Shown here: one piece after another, positions 9,690 to 18,533 of the stretch
Layout: each line of letters opens with the position of its first letter
Numbering within the stretch: the stretch's first letter is position 1
Translations under genes and position numbers: made by a program
The notes under the pieces: generated by a model
What the model saw: only the letters and a program-made list of their open reading frames with translations
What the model was told of the DNA's origin: nothing
Databases searched by the model: none
NCBI RefSeq assembly: GCF_014170375.1
Contig: NZ_LZZW01000032.1
Span: forward strand, 62,001-126,000
Length of the DNA: 64,000 bases
DNA from: Variovorax sp. UMC13
GTDB taxonomy: Bacteria; Pseudomonadota; Gammaproteobacteria; Burkholderiales; Burkholderiaceae_C
Reading direction: 5' to 3'

Positions 9690-10475
9690 ATGCCCATGCA
9701 AGACATCCGTTCGACGATCGAAGGCAAGGTGGCGGTGGTCACCGGCGGTGCCTCGGGCCTGGGCGCGGCCACCGCGCAGGCGCTGCGGGCCGCGGGTGCG
9801 CGGGTCGTGCTGATCGACCGCGATGCGGCGGCGGTCGAAGCGGCGGCGTCACGCCTCGGTGCCACCGGCTTCGCGGCCGACGTGGCCGATGCCGAGGGCA
9901 TCGAGGCCGTGTTCGCGCAGGTCGAGGCGCGCCTCGGCCGCACCGCGCTGCTGGTCAATTGCGCGGGCATCGCCGATCCCGGCAGCGTGGTGCGCCGCGG
10001 CGTCGCCATGCCGCTGGCGGCCTTCCGCCGCGTGGTCGAGATCAACCTGCTGGGCGCGATCAACTGCATCCGCTGCGCGGTGCCGCAGATGATCGAAGGC
10101 CGCAGCGGCAATGCCGAGGCCGGCGTGATCGTCAACACCGCCTCGATCGCGGCCTTCGACGGCCAGATGGGGCAGGCGGCCTATGCGGCGTCCAAAGGCG
10201 GCGTGGCCGGCATGGTGCTGCCGCTGGCGCGCGAGCTGGGCGAACACGGCATCCGCGTGATGGGCATCGCGCCGGGCGTGTTCGAGACGCCGATGACCCT
10301 CAACCTCGCGCCGAAGTCGCGCGAGGTGGTGTTCGCGGCCGTGCCGCCCTTCCCCAAGCGGCCGGGCCAGGCCGAAGAATTCGCGGCGCTGGTGCTGGCC
10401 ATCGTCGCCAACCCGATGCTCAACGGCGAGGTGATCCGCCTCGACGGCGGGCTGCGCATGCCGGCCCGCGTCTGA
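9690..10475 (+). CDS. SDR family oxidoreductase (3-hydroxyacyl-CoA dehydrogenase type)
   Basis: 261-residue short-chain dehydrogenase. The cofactor motif is TGGASGLGAAT, followed by NCAGIADPG; the catalytic Tyr and Lys are in AAYAASKGG, with Ser in NTASIAAFDG. IAPGVFETPM and the ending EVIRLDGGLRMP are like the 17-beta-HSD10/type-II 3-hydroxyacyl-CoA dehydrogenases. It probably oxidises a 3-hydroxyacyl-CoA in the pathway of this operon. I prefer the ATG at 9690, after a GAGGGAGG ribosome site, over a start at 9633 that falls in the repeat's flank. Confidence 0.9.
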   Translation: MPMQDIRSTIEGKVAVVTGGASGLGAATAQALRAAGARVVLIDRDAAAVEAAASRLGATGFAADVADAEGIEAVFAQVEARLGRTALLVNCAGIADPGSVVRRGVAMPLAAFRRVVEINLLGAINCIRCAVPQMIEGRSGNAEAGVIVNTASIAAFDGQMGQAAYAASKGGVAGMVLPLARELGEHGIRVMGIAPGVFETPMTLNLAPKSREVVFAAVPPFPKRPGQAEEFAALVLAIVANPMLNGEVIRLDGGLRMPARV

Positions 10476-10506
10476 CGCGGGCGCTTCGACAAGGAAAAGG
10501 GATTCG

Positions 10507-11319
10507 ATGCAGATCGACCAAACAGTGGCCGTCGTCACCGGCGCGGCCTCGGGCCTGGGCCGGGCCACGGTGCAGCGGCTGGCGGCGCAGGGCGCGCGCG
10601 TGGCCGCGATCGACCTGGCCGGCGCGCCGCTCGACGCGCTGGCGCAGGCGATGCCGCAGGTGCTCGCGCTCGGTGGCGACGTGTGCTCCGACGCCGGCAT
10701 GGAAGCGGCCTTCGCGCAGGTGCGCAACGCGCTGGGCACGCCGCGCATCCTGGTCAATTGCGCCGGCGTGCTCGGGCCTGCGCGCGTGTTCCGCACCGAC
10801 AAGGCCACGGGCAAGGTGGTGCCGCGCGCGCTCGACGTGTTCCGCCGCGTGATCGAGGTCAACCTGGTGGGCACCTTCAACACCATCCGCCTGTTCGCCG
10901 AAGGCCTGAGCGGCGACGATGCGGCCGATGGCGAGGACCGCGGCGTGATCGTCAACACCGCCTCGGTGGCCGCCTACGAGGCCCTGTCGGCGCAGACGGC
11001 CTACGGCGCCTCGAAGGCCGGCGTGGCCAGCATGACCTTGCCGCTGGCGCGCGAACTCGCGCGCTTCGGCATCCGCGTGATGGCGATCGCGCCGGGCACC
11101 TTCGAGACCGGCATGTACGAGGTGGTGCCCACCCACACCCGCCGCACGCTGATCGACGACGTGCCCTTTCCGCCGCGGCCCGGCCGGCCCGAGGAGTTCG
11201 CGCACATGGTGCAGGCGCTGATCGAGAACGGGATGATGAACGGCTCGGTGCTGCGCATCGATGGCGCGGTGCGCATGCGCGAACCCACGGCGCCGCGCGA
11301 AGCGAGGCCGCAGCCATGA
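10507..11319 (+). CDS. SDR family oxidoreductase (3-hydroxyacyl-CoA dehydrogenase type)
   Basis: 270-residue paralogue of the gene just upstream: TGAASGLGRAT, NCAGVLGPAR, NTASVAAYEA and the active-site TAYGASKAG, ending SVLRIDGAVRMR. Two such enzymes in tandem suggest a pathway with two oxidation steps or a heterodimer; neither can be decided here. Its stop codon overlaps the start of the acyl-CoA ligase gene (ATGA), so the two are translationally coupled. Confidence 0.9.
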   Translation: MQIDQTVAVVTGAASGLGRATVQRLAAQGARVAAIDLAGAPLDALAQAMPQVLALGGDVCSDAGMEAAFAQVRNALGTPRILVNCAGVLGPARVFRTDKATGKVVPRALDVFRRVIEVNLVGTFNTIRLFAEGLSGDDAADGEDRGVIVNTASVAAYEALSAQTAYGASKAGVASMTLPLARELARFGIRVMAIAPGTFETGMYEVVPTHTRRTLIDDVPFPPRPGRPEEFAHMVQALIENGMMNGSVLRIDGAVRMREPTAPREARPQP

Positions 11320-12947
11320 GCGACGCACTGCGCCTGGAGGCGCTCTACGGCGACCGGCTCGTGCCCTGCTATGCCGAGCGGCCGCGCAACCTCGACGCGA
11401 TGCTGCGCGCTGCGGTGGCGGCGCGTGGCGAGGCGCCCGCCATCGAGGACGGCGAACGCACCCTCAGCTACCAGCAACTCGACCGCCTGGCCGACCGCAT
11501 CGCCAGCGGCCTGGCCGCGCAACAGGTGAAGGCCGGCGACCGCGTGGCGCTGTTCGTAGGCAACCGCGCCGAATTCGTCGTGCTGCTGGCCGGCCTCTGG
11601 CGCCTCGGCGCGATCGCGGTGCCCATCGGCGTGCGGCAGAGCGCGCCTGAACTCGCCTACATGCTCAACCAGTGCGGCGCGTCGGCGCTGGTGTTCGATG
11701 CCGCGCTGGCCGACCGCCTGCCTCCGCGCGAAGAGATCGCGGAGGTGCATTGCCGGGTGTGCATCGAGGAACCCGGTCACCCCTCGGTCGGACTGACGTA
11801 CACCGGACTGCTGGCCGGCGGCAACGACGCACCGGTGGCGGCCGACTTCGCCGACACGCAGCCCGCCTGCATCATGTACACCTCGGGCACCACCGGCCAT
11901 CCCAAGGGTGCGGTGCTGTCGCACCTGGGCTTCTTCCACACCGCGCGCCACTACCTGCGGCGCTTCGGCTACACGGCCGACGACCGGCTGCTGCTGACCA
12001 TCCCGGGCTCGCACATCTCGGGGCTGCTGGCGGTGATCGTGGTCGCGCTGCAGGTGGGCGGCTGCCTGGTGCTGCAGCGCCAGTTCAACGCCGGCGAGAC
12101 GCTGGCGCTGATCGAGGCGCGCCGTGTGAGCGCCGCGGTGATGGTGCCGGCCATGTACAACCTGTGCCTCTTGCATCCGGAACTGCCGCGGCGCGATCTC
12201 TCGTGCTGGCGCATCGGCCATTTTGGCGGCGCCGCGATGCCTGAGGTCACGATCGCACGGCTGGCCGAGGCCTTGCCCGGCCTGGCGCTCTACAACGGCT
12301 TCGGCTCCACCGAGACCACCTCGGCCGTCACGCTCACCGAGCGCGGCGATGCGGCGCGCCACCCCGACACCGTGGGCACGGTCGTGCCCTGCGTCGACAT
12401 CCGCGTGCTCGATGCCGAGGGGCGCGAGGTGGCGGTCGGTGCATCGGGCGAGCTGTGGATCCGCAGCCCGGGCAACGCCATCGGCTATTGGGCCAACGCC
12501 GAGGCCACGCGCGCGTCCTTCGTGGCCGGCTACTGGCGCTCGGGCGACATCGGCAGCGTCGACGCCGAGGGCTTCGTGCGCGTGTTCGACCGTCTCAAGG
12601 ACATGATCAACCGTGGCGGCTTCAAGGTCTACTGCGTGGAGCTGGAGAACGTGATCCAGCGCCATCCCGGCGTGATCGAGGTGGCAGCGGTCGCGAGCCC
12701 CTGCCCGGTGCTGGGCGAGCGCATCCATGTGTTCGTGCACGCCACCGAGGCCATCGACACCGAGGCGGTGCGCGCGCTGTGCCGCCGCATGCTGGCCGAC
12801 TACAAGACGCCCGACTTCGTCACGGTCAGCGTCATGCCGCTGCCGCGCAACCTCAACGGCAAGCTGGTCAAGGCACCGCTGCGCGCCCAGGCGCGCGAGG
12901 CGGCCGTGCAACGCCACGCCACCCCTTCCTCAGAAAGAAGCGCATGA
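11316..12947 (+). CDS. AMP-dependent acyl-CoA synthetase/ligase
   Basis: 543-residue member of the ANL superfamily that activates a carboxylic acid to its CoA thioester with ATP. The phosphate-binding loop is MYTSGTTGHPKGAV, the adenine region YNGFGSTETTS, the hinge region SGDIG...FDRLKDMINRGGFKVY, and the C-terminal catalytic Lys lies in RNLNGKLVK. The acid is not predictable from sequence. It overlaps its upstream SDR and downstream thiolase by ATGA junctions, so ligase and thiolase act in one pathway. Confidence 0.93.
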   Translation: MSDALRLEALYGDRLVPCYAERPRNLDAMLRAAVAARGEAPAIEDGERTLSYQQLDRLADRIASGLAAQQVKAGDRVALFVGNRAEFVVLLAGLWRLGAIAVPIGVRQSAPELAYMLNQCGASALVFDAALADRLPPREEIAEVHCRVCIEEPGHPSVGLTYTGLLAGGNDAPVAADFADTQPACIMYTSGTTGHPKGAVLSHLGFFHTARHYLRRFGYTADDRLLLTIPGSHISGLLAVIVVALQVGGCLVLQRQFNAGETLALIEARRVSAAVMVPAMYNLCLLHPELPRRDLSCWRIGHFGGAAMPEVTIARLAEALPGLALYNGFGSTETTSAVTLTERGDAARHPDTVGTVVPCVDIRVLDAEGREVAVGASGELWIRSPGNAIGYWANAEATRASFVAGYWRSGDIGSVDAEGFVRVFDRLKDMINRGGFKVYCVELENVIQRHPGVIEVAAVASPCPVLGERIHVFVHATEAIDTEAVRALCRRMLADYKTPDFVTVSVMPLPRNLNGKLVKAPLRAQAREAAVQRHATPSSERSA

Positions 12948-14179
12948 CCTCCTCCCCCGTCTACATCCTCGGCGGCCACCAGACCGACTTCGCGCGCAAC
13001 GCCGCGCGCGCCGGCGACGGCCTGTTCGAACTCATGCGCGAGGCGGTGCAGGGCGCGCTGGCCGATGCGCGGCTCGAGGCGCGCGAGATCGAGGCCGGCC
13101 ACGTCGGCAATTTCGTGGGCGAGCTGTTCACCGGCCAGGGCCAGCTGGGCGGCATGCTCGCGGCCATCGACCCGGGCTTCGACGGCACGCCCGCGGGCCG
13201 GCACGAGGCGGCCTGTGCCTCGGGCAGCATCGCGCTGCTGGCCGCGAGCGCCGAGATCGAATGCGGCCGCTACGACTGCGTGCTGGTCACCGGCGTGGAG
13301 TTGGAGCGCAACGTGCCCGGCGCGGTGGCGGCACAGCACCTGGGCGCCGCCACCTGGGTCGGCCAGGAAGGCGAGGGCGCGACCTACGTCTGGCCGCACA
13401 TGTTCCATCTCGTGGGGCAGGAATACGAGCGGCGCTTCGGCCTGAAGTACGAACACCTGGCGCGCATCGCCGAGATCAACATCGGCAACGCGCGCCGCAA
13501 CCCCCTGGCGCAGACGCGCGACTGGCGGTACACCGAGGCCAGCTTCACCGCCGACGACGACGCCAACCCGGTGATCGAAGGCATGATCCGGCGCCAGGAT
13601 TGCGGCCAGGTGACCGACGGCGCCGCGGCCGTGGTCCTCGCCTCGCCGCGCTTCGCGAAAGCCTGGGCCGCGCGCCACGGGCTGTCGCTCGATGCCGTGC
13701 CGCGCATCGCGGGCTGGGGCCACCGCACCGCGCACCTGCAACTCGCGCCCAAGCTGCAGGCCAGCGCGGGCCAGCCCTATGTGTTCCCGCATGTGCGCGA
13801 GGCGATCCAGGGCGCGTTCCGGCGCGCGGGCGTGGCCGACGTCTTCGCGCTCGACGGCATCGAGACGCACGACTGCTTCACCACCACCGAGTACATGGCG
13901 ATCGACCACTTCGGCCTCACCGCGCCGGGCCAGAGCTGGCGCGCGATCGAGGACGGCACCATCGCCCCCGGCGGCCGCCTGCCCATCAACCCCAGCGGCG
14001 GCCTGATCGGCCTGGGCCACCCGGTCGGCGCCACCGGCGTGCGCATGGTCCTCGACGCCGCCCGCCAGGTCACCGGCCGCGCCGGCGCCTGCCAGGTCGA
14101 AGGCGCCCGCCGCTTTGCCACCCTCAACATCGGCGGCAGCGCCACCACGGTCGTGAGCTTCGTCGTCGAAGCGAGCTGA
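12944..14179 (+). CDS. Thiolase (SCP2/acetyl-CoA acetyltransferase-like)
   Basis: 411-residue thiolase-fold protein that probably cleaves a 3-oxoacyl-CoA. The nucleophile Cys is in HEAACASGSIALL, the HDCF motif in GIETHDCFTTTEY and the catalytic His in GLIGLGHPVGATG. The classical C-terminal CxG cysteine is absent: the corresponding stretch is TLNIGGSATT. Together with HDCF this marks the SCP2-type thiolases, which act on branched or steroid side-chain substrates. It is the last gene of the operon and is followed by a strong terminator. Confidence 0.9.
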   Translation: MTSSPVYILGGHQTDFARNAARAGDGLFELMREAVQGALADARLEAREIEAGHVGNFVGELFTGQGQLGGMLAAIDPGFDGTPAGRHEAACASGSIALLAASAEIECGRYDCVLVTGVELERNVPGAVAAQHLGAATWVGQEGEGATYVWPHMFHLVGQEYERRFGLKYEHLARIAEINIGNARRNPLAQTRDWRYTEASFTADDDANPVIEGMIRRQDCGQVTDGAAAVVLASPRFAKAWAARHGLSLDAVPRIAGWGHRTAHLQLAPKLQASAGQPYVFPHVREAIQGAFRRAGVADVFALDGIETHDCFTTTEYMAIDHFGLTAPGQSWRAIEDGTIAPGGRLPINPSGGLIGLGHPVGATGVRMVLDAARQVTGRAGACQVEGARRFATLNIGGSATTVVSFVVEAS

Positions 14180-14201
14180 GCACCGACGATGGCCCCAAAG
14201 C

Positions 14202-14229
14202 AGAAAGCCGCCCGGAAGGGCGGCTTTCT
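14202..14229 (+). terminator. Terminator of the catabolic operon
   Basis: AGAAAGCCGCCC (14202-14213), a GGAA loop and GGGCGGCTTTCT (14218-14229) form a perfect 12-bp stem with T-rich 3' flank. It lies 22 nt after the thiolase stop codon and directly abuts repeat copy B, which belongs to the convergent tctA gene. Confidence 0.88.
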
Positions 14230-14230
14230 T

Positions 14231-14333
14231 GTTCGTGGGACACCGCGGAACCGGCTTTGCCGGGCCGCTGGTGTCGCCCCCCGGAAGGGGGGAGGGCGAA
14301 GCGACACGCAGTGCGCGAGCCCCCGGGGGAGAG
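14231..14333 (-). repeat. Stop-codon-linked intergenic repeat, copy B
   Basis: About 100 bp lying directly after the tctA stop codon and reading away from it. It shares with copies A and C the CCCCC...GGGGG hairpin, the GACACCAGCGGCCCGGC...GCCGGTTCCGCGGTGTC stem and the same order of parts. Confidence 0.75.
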
Positions 14334-15845
14334 TCAATCCTCCACGAAGGCTTCTTCGCGCTTCGCCTTGATCGACGGCAGCAGCACGATGCCCAGCAGC
14401 AGCACCGCGGCGACCAGCAGGCCGGCCGACAGCGGCCGCGTGACGAACACGCTCCAGGTGCCGCGCGACAGCAGCAGCGCGCGGCGCAGGTTCTCTTCCA
14501 TCATCGGGCCCAGGATGAAGCCCAGCAGCAGCGGCGCGGGTTCGGCCCTGAGCTTGAGGAACAGGTAGCCGATGAAGCCGAACAGGCCCACCATCCAGAC
14601 GTCGAAGGTGTTGTTGTTGGTCGAGTACACGCCCACCGCGCAGAACAGCACGATGGCCGGGAAGAGGAACTTGTAGGGCACCGTCAGCAGCTTGATCCAC
14701 ATGCCGATCAGCGGCAGGTTCAGGATGATCAGCATCGCGTTGCCGATCCACATCGAGGCGATCAGGCCCCAGAACAGTTCCGGGTTGCTGGTCATGACCT
14801 GCGGGCCGGGCTGGATGTTGTGGATGGTCATTGCGCCCACCATCAGCGCCATCACGGCATTGGGCGGAATGCCCAGCGTCAGCAGCGGAATGAAAGAGGT
14901 CTGCGCGCCGGCGTTGTTGGCCGACTCGGGCGAGGCCACGCCGCGGATGTTGCCCTTGCCGAAGGGCACTTCGCCCGGCTGCATCTTGATCTTCTTCTCG
15001 AGCGCATAGGCCGCGAAAGCCGCCAGCAGTGCGCCGCCGCCCGGCAGGATGCCCAGGGCAGAACCGAGCGCCGTGCCGCGCAGCACGGCCGGCGTCATGC
15101 GCTTGAAGTCGTCCTTGGTGGGCCACAGGCCCTTGACGTTGGCGGTGAACACCTCGCGCTCGTCGTCGGGCTGCGAGAGGTTGCCGATGATTTCGCCGTA
15201 GCCGAACACGCCCATGGCGATCACCACGAAGCCGATGCCGTCGGTGAGTTCAGGGATGTCGAAGCTGAAGCGGGCCACGCCCGAGTTCACGTCGGTGCCC
15301 ACGATGCCCAGCAGCAGGCCCAGCACGATCATCGCGACCGCCTTGAGCAGCGAGCCCGAGGCCAGCACCACGGCGCCGATCAGGCCCAGCACCATCAGCG
15401 AGAAGTATTCGGCCGGGCCGAACTTGAAGGCCAGCTCAGTCAGCGGCGGCGCGAAGGCGGCCAGGATCAGCGTGCCCACGCAGCCGGCGAAGAAGGAACC
15501 CAGGCCGGCCGCGGCGAGCGCGGGGCCCGCGCGTCCCTGTCGGGCCATCTGGTAGCCGTCGATGCAGGTCACGACCGAGGAGGATTCGCCCGGCAGGTTG
15601 ACCAGGATGGCGGTGGTGGAGCCGCCGTACTGGGCACCGTAGTAGATGCCGGCCAGCATGATCAGCGCCGACACGGGGGGCAGCGCGTAGGTGGCGGGCA
15701 GCAGCATCGCGATGGTCGCGACCGGGCCGATGCCGGGGAGCACGCCGATCAGCGTGCCCAGGATGCAGCCGACCAGGCAGTACAGCAGGTTCGTGAAGGT
15801 GAACGCGACGCCGAAGCCGATCGAGAGGTTGTGAATCAGATCCAT
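14334..15845 (-). CDS. tctA: Tripartite tricarboxylate transporter permease, large subunit
   Basis: 503-residue inner-membrane protein with about 11-12 hydrophobic segments. The TctA signatures are visible: GVLPGIGPVATIAMLLPATYALPP near the N-terminus, YYGAQYGGSTTAILVNLPGES around residues 68-88, and a repeated GGGALLAAFAAYALEK region in the second half. It forms the Na+- or H+-coupled channel that takes up tricarboxylate or similar acids delivered by a TctC protein. It is 21 nt downstream of tctB. No tctC is adjacent. Confidence 0.93.
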   Translation of the reverse strand: MDLIHNLSIGFGVAFTFTNLLYCLVGCILGTLIGVLPGIGPVATIAMLLPATYALPPVSALIMLAGIYYGAQYGGSTTAILVNLPGESSSVVTCIDGYQMARQGRAGPALAAAGLGSFFAGCVGTLILAAFAPPLTELAFKFGPAEYFSLMVLGLIGAVVLASGSLLKAVAMIVLGLLLGIVGTDVNSGVARFSFDIPELTDGIGFVVIAMGVFGYGEIIGNLSQPDDEREVFTANVKGLWPTKDDFKRMTPAVLRGTALGSALGILPGGGALLAAFAAYALEKKIKMQPGEVPFGKGNIRGVASPESANNAGAQTSFIPLLTLGIPPNAVMALMVGAMTIHNIQPGPQVMTSNPELFWGLIASMWIGNAMLIILNLPLIGMWIKLLTVPYKFLFPAIVLFCAVGVYSTNNNTFDVWMVGLFGFIGYLFLKLRAEPAPLLLGFILGPMMEENLRRALLLSRGTWSVFVTRPLSAGLLVAAVLLLGIVLLPSIKAKREEAFVED

Positions 15846-15866
15846 GGTGTTCTTTCTTTTTCTCTC

Positions 15867-16355
15867 TCAGCCCGAAATGAACGTGGGCCAGACCTGGATC
15901 TGCAGCTTGAGCGCCCAGATGAAGGCCACGTAGCTGCCGACCGCCAGGATGGTCGCCAGCACCAGCACGTCACGCAGCTTGAAATGCTCGCCCGCGAGGC
16001 TGGCGATGATGGTCAGCGCGTAAATCGCGAGGATCAGGCCCATGGCGGGCAGGCCGATGCTGGGCAGGCCGCCCAGCAGGATGCCGAAGGCCAGGTTGGC
16101 GGCGATCACGAAGAACAGCGGCTTCCAGGCCCATTTGCCGATCTTTCCGCCGTCGGCGGTCTCGACCACCAGGGACTGGAAGATGATCACCAGCCCCAGC
16201 AGGGCCAGCAGCACGCCCAGCATGAGCGGGAAGTAGCCGGGGCCCATGCGGGCGCCGTCTCCGATGTTGTACGTGGTGGCGCCGACCGCGAAGGTGGCGC
16301 CCACGGCAGTGAACATGACCCCTGAAAAGAAGTCAGCCTGACTCTTGATACCCAT
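15867..16355 (-). CDS. tctB: Tripartite tricarboxylate transporter small subunit
   Basis: 162-residue protein with four hydrophobic helices, as usual for TctB, including GYFPLMLGVLLALLGLVIIF and the C-terminal VLVLATILAVGSYVAFIWAL. The motif GPGYFP after the first helix is typical. The ATG at 16355 is preceded by GAGGG; a longer form from about 16381 is possible but less good. It is co-transcribed with tctA. No binding protein is found upstream, where an RRM gene and its terminator lie instead. Confidence 0.88.
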   Translation of the reverse strand: MGIKSQADFFSGVMFTAVGATFAVGATTYNIGDGARMGPGYFPLMLGVLLALLGLVIIFQSLVVETADGGKIGKWAWKPLFFVIAANLAFGILLGGLPSIGLPAMGLILAIYALTIIASLAGEHFKLRDVLVLATILAVGSYVAFIWALKLQIQVWPTFISG

Positions 16356-16503
16356 TGTCTCGACCCTCTGATTGGAAGGCATGAGGGTCGTCCTCGGCGC
16401 CTGACCATGGGCTGACGAAAGCGCTAAGCAGTAACGCGTAGCGCCTGGTTCGGGTCTGCCCGGAGTCAGGTTGCGAAGACGTCGGCGGGCGGCATGCAGA
16501 CGC

Positions 16504-16529
16504 AAAAAAGGCTCCCGAAGGAGCCTTTT
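16504..16529 (-). terminator. Terminator of the RRM protein gene
   Basis: AAAAGGCTCC (16506-16515) and GGAGCCTTTT (16520-16529) pair perfectly around a 4-nt loop, read as TTCG on the minus strand, an extra-stable tetraloop. The six T residues that follow on the minus strand make it an intrinsic terminator 31 nt past the RRM stop codon. The rest of 16356-16559 shows nothing gene-like. Confidence 0.88.
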
Positions 16530-16559
16530 CATTTCACGGATGTGAGTGGGAGCGAGGGC

Positions 16560-16976
16560 TTAGTAGCCGCCGCGGCCACCGCCGCCGCCGCCGTAACCAC
16601 CGCCGCCGCCGCCACCGCTGCGGCCGCCGCCACCGCCGTAACCACCGCCGCCGCCGCCACCACCGTAGCCGCCGCCACCGCCGCCGCCGCTACGGCCACC
16701 GCCGTAGCCGCCGCCGGCCGGACGGGGTTCCATCGGGCGAGCTTCGTTGACGGTCAGAGCGCGGCCGTCGAGGGTGTGGCCGTTCAGGCCTTCGATGGCA
16801 GCCAGCGCTTCAGCGTCGGTGCCCATTTCGACGAAACCGAAACCCTTGGAGCGGCCGGTTTCGCGTTCCATCATGACCTTGGCGCTGGCAACAGCACCGA
16901 ACTCGCCGAAGGCTTGTTCCAGATCGTTGTCGCGGATGGAGTAGGACAGATTGCCTACGTACAGTTTTTTGCCCAT
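16560..16976 (-). CDS. Glycine-rich RRM RNA-binding protein (cold-inducible type)
   Basis: 138-residue protein: one RNA-recognition motif (about residues 3-80) with RNP2 LYVGNL (5-10) and RNP1 KGFGFVEM (44-51), then a low-complexity tail (about 87-138) of GGGYGGG and RSGGGG repeats. Bacterial relatives, such as cyanobacterial Rbp proteins and their proteobacterial counterparts, are RNA chaperones often induced by cold; the tail may promote condensation or self-association. It is divergent from an RhlE-type RNA helicase gene. Its leader can pair with its own ribosome site (16980-17022), suggesting translational control. Confidence 0.93.
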   Translation of the reverse strand: MGKKLYVGNLSYSIRDNDLEQAFGEFGAVASAKVMMERETGRSKGFGFVEMGTDAEALAAIEGLNGHTLDGRALTVNEARPMEPRPAGGGYGGGRSGGGGGGGYGGGGGGGGYGGGGGRSGGGGGGGYGGGGGGRGGY

Positions 16977-17022
16977 GGAGGGACTCCTAATTCAAACCAA
17001 AATAACAAAGCGATGGAGTCCC
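16977..17022 (-). promoter_or_regulatory. RRM-gene leader with ribosome-site-sequestering hairpin
   Basis: On the minus strand the leader reads GGGACTCC, a 27-nt T-rich loop, then GGAGTCCC, TCC and the ATG. The two 8-nt arms (17015-17022 and 16980-16987) are perfectly complementary. The downstream arm contains most of the Shine-Dalgarno AGGAG (16984-16988), seven nt before the start codon, so folding would hide it. Confidence 0.72.
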
Positions 17023-17273
17023 AGAATCACAACTGACTGAATGAGCGCTGTGGCGCGAAACTGACCGATCACCGGTTCACGCTGCAGACGGAGACCGCCT
17101 GAAACGCTGAAGCATTGTCGTCCACTCCTGGGCTTTTGGGTGAAAAGCTTTGCCCACCCCCGCGTAAACCCCGAAAAAAAAAGCAAGTCGCCCCCAGAAA
17201 AGGGCGGGCTGGCTATGCTTGCCGCCTCCTTTCCCGCCCGGTTTCCGGGCCCTGTCGACCACTTCAGCACCGC
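17023..17273. other. Divergent intergenic region between RRM protein and helicase genes
   Basis: About 250 bp without a supported gene. It must carry the promoters of both divergent genes. I can point to an A-rich run in the helicase leader but no certain -35/-10 pair. Confidence 0.4.
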
Positions 17274-18533
17274 ATGCCATTCACCGCCCTGGGCCTTCTT
17301 CCTCCTCTTGCGCATGCTGCCGGCGCCCAGGGCTACGCCGAGCCGACGCCGGTCCAGGCCGAGGCCATTCCCGCGGTGCTGGCCGGGCGCGACCTGCGGG
17401 CCTCGGCCCAGACCGGATCGGGCAAGACGGCAGCCTATGCGCTGCCTTTGCTGCAAAAACTGTTGGCTGGACACAACGCTTCGGCCCGGGACCTGCCCGC
17501 GCTGGTGCTGGTGCCCACCCGCGAACTGGCGGCCCAGGTGGGCGACACCCTACGTGAGTTCGCCCGTGCGCTGCCGCGGCCCCTGCGCATCGCGGTGGCT
17601 TTCGGCGGCGTGTCGATCAACCCGCAGCTGATGGCGCTGCGCGGCGGGGCCGACGTGATGGTCGCCACACCGGGACGCCTGCTAGACCTGATCGACCACA
17701 ACGCGCTGCGCCTCGGCGCACTGTCGACCTTGGTGCTGGACGAGGCCGACCGGCTGCTGGACCTGGGCTTTGCCGACGAACTGCAGCGCATCCTGGGCCT
17801 GCTGCCCGCGCGCCGCCAGACCCTGCTGTTCTCGGCCACCTTCCCGTCGGCCATCGAGGCGCTGGCCGCCACGGTGCTGCGCGACCCCTTGCGCATCGAC
17901 GTGCCTTCCGAACCCGCCACCGCGCCCGACATCGCCCAGCGCGCCATCGAGGTCGACACCCCGCGCCGCACCCAGCTGCTGGCCAGGCTGGTGCGCGACG
18001 AGGGCTGGGCCCGGGTGCTGGTGTTCGTCGCCACCAAGCATGCGGCCGAGATCGTGGCCGACAAGCTGCGCAAGGCTGGCCTCGAGGCCGAGCCCTTCCA
18101 TGGCGTGCTGAGCCAGGGCAAGCGCAGCCAGGTGCTGGCCGACTTCAAGGCTTCGCGCGTGCAGGTGGTGGTGGCGACCGACCTGGCCGCGCGCGGCATC
18201 GATGTGGTGCAGCTGCCGGCGGTGGTCAACTACGACCTGCCGCGTTCCTCGGTCGACCATGTGCACCGCATCGGCCGCACCGGGCGCGCGGGCGAGCGCG
18301 GCGTGGCCGTGAGCTTCATCACCGAGAACGACGAGGCGCACTTCCGCCTGATCGAGAAGCGCCAGGGCGCCCAGGTGCCGCGCGAGCAGGTCGCGGGCTT
18401 CGAGCCCGCGCCGCGCCAGGCCTTGAACCCGCAGGCCGAAGCCGGCACCGGCGGCATCAAGGGCAAGCGTCCGAGCAAGAAGGACAAGCTGCGCGCGGCC
18501 GCCGCAGCCGCCGCAGCCAAGACCGGCGACTGA
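17274..18533 (+). CDS. rhlE: DEAD-box ATP-dependent RNA helicase, RhlE type
   Basis: 419-residue helicase with a full set of motifs: Q-motif region EPTPVQAEAIP, Walker A AQTGSGKT (45-52), PTRELA, TPGR, the DEAD box in VLDEADRLLD, SAT, ARGID and HRIGRTGR. A basic, Ala-rich tail (KGKRPSKKDKLRAAAAAAAAK) may bind RNA. It unwinds short RNA duplexes, probably in ribosome assembly or RNA decay. The ATG at 17274 fits the family N-terminus; upstream codons are not helicase-like. Its divergent partner is an RRM RNA chaperone. Confidence 0.93.
   Translation: MPFTALGLLPPLAHAAGAQGYAEPTPVQAEAIPAVLAGRDLRASAQTGSGKTAAYALPLLQKLLAGHNASARDLPALVLVPTRELAAQVGDTLREFARALPRPLRIAVAFGGVSINPQLMALRGGADVMVATPGRLLDLIDHNALRLGALSTLVLDEADRLLDLGFADELQRILGLLPARRQTLLFSATFPSAIEALAATVLRDPLRIDVPSEPATAPDIAQRAIEVDTPRRTQLLARLVRDEGWARVLVFVATKHAAEIVADKLRKAGLEAEPFHGVLSQGKRSQVLADFKASRVQVVVATDLAARGIDVVQLPAVVNYDLPRSSVDHVHRIGRTGRAGERGVAVSFITENDEAHFRLIEKRQGAQVPREQVAGFEPAPRQALNPQAEAGTGGIKGKRPSKKDKLRAAAAAAAAKTGD

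Noticed and set aside
16561..16720. Apparent tandem GCC/CCG repeat array
   Set aside because: It encodes the Gly/Tyr/Arg/Ser-rich tail of the RRM protein in frame, so it is coding low complexity and not a separate repeat or CRISPR.
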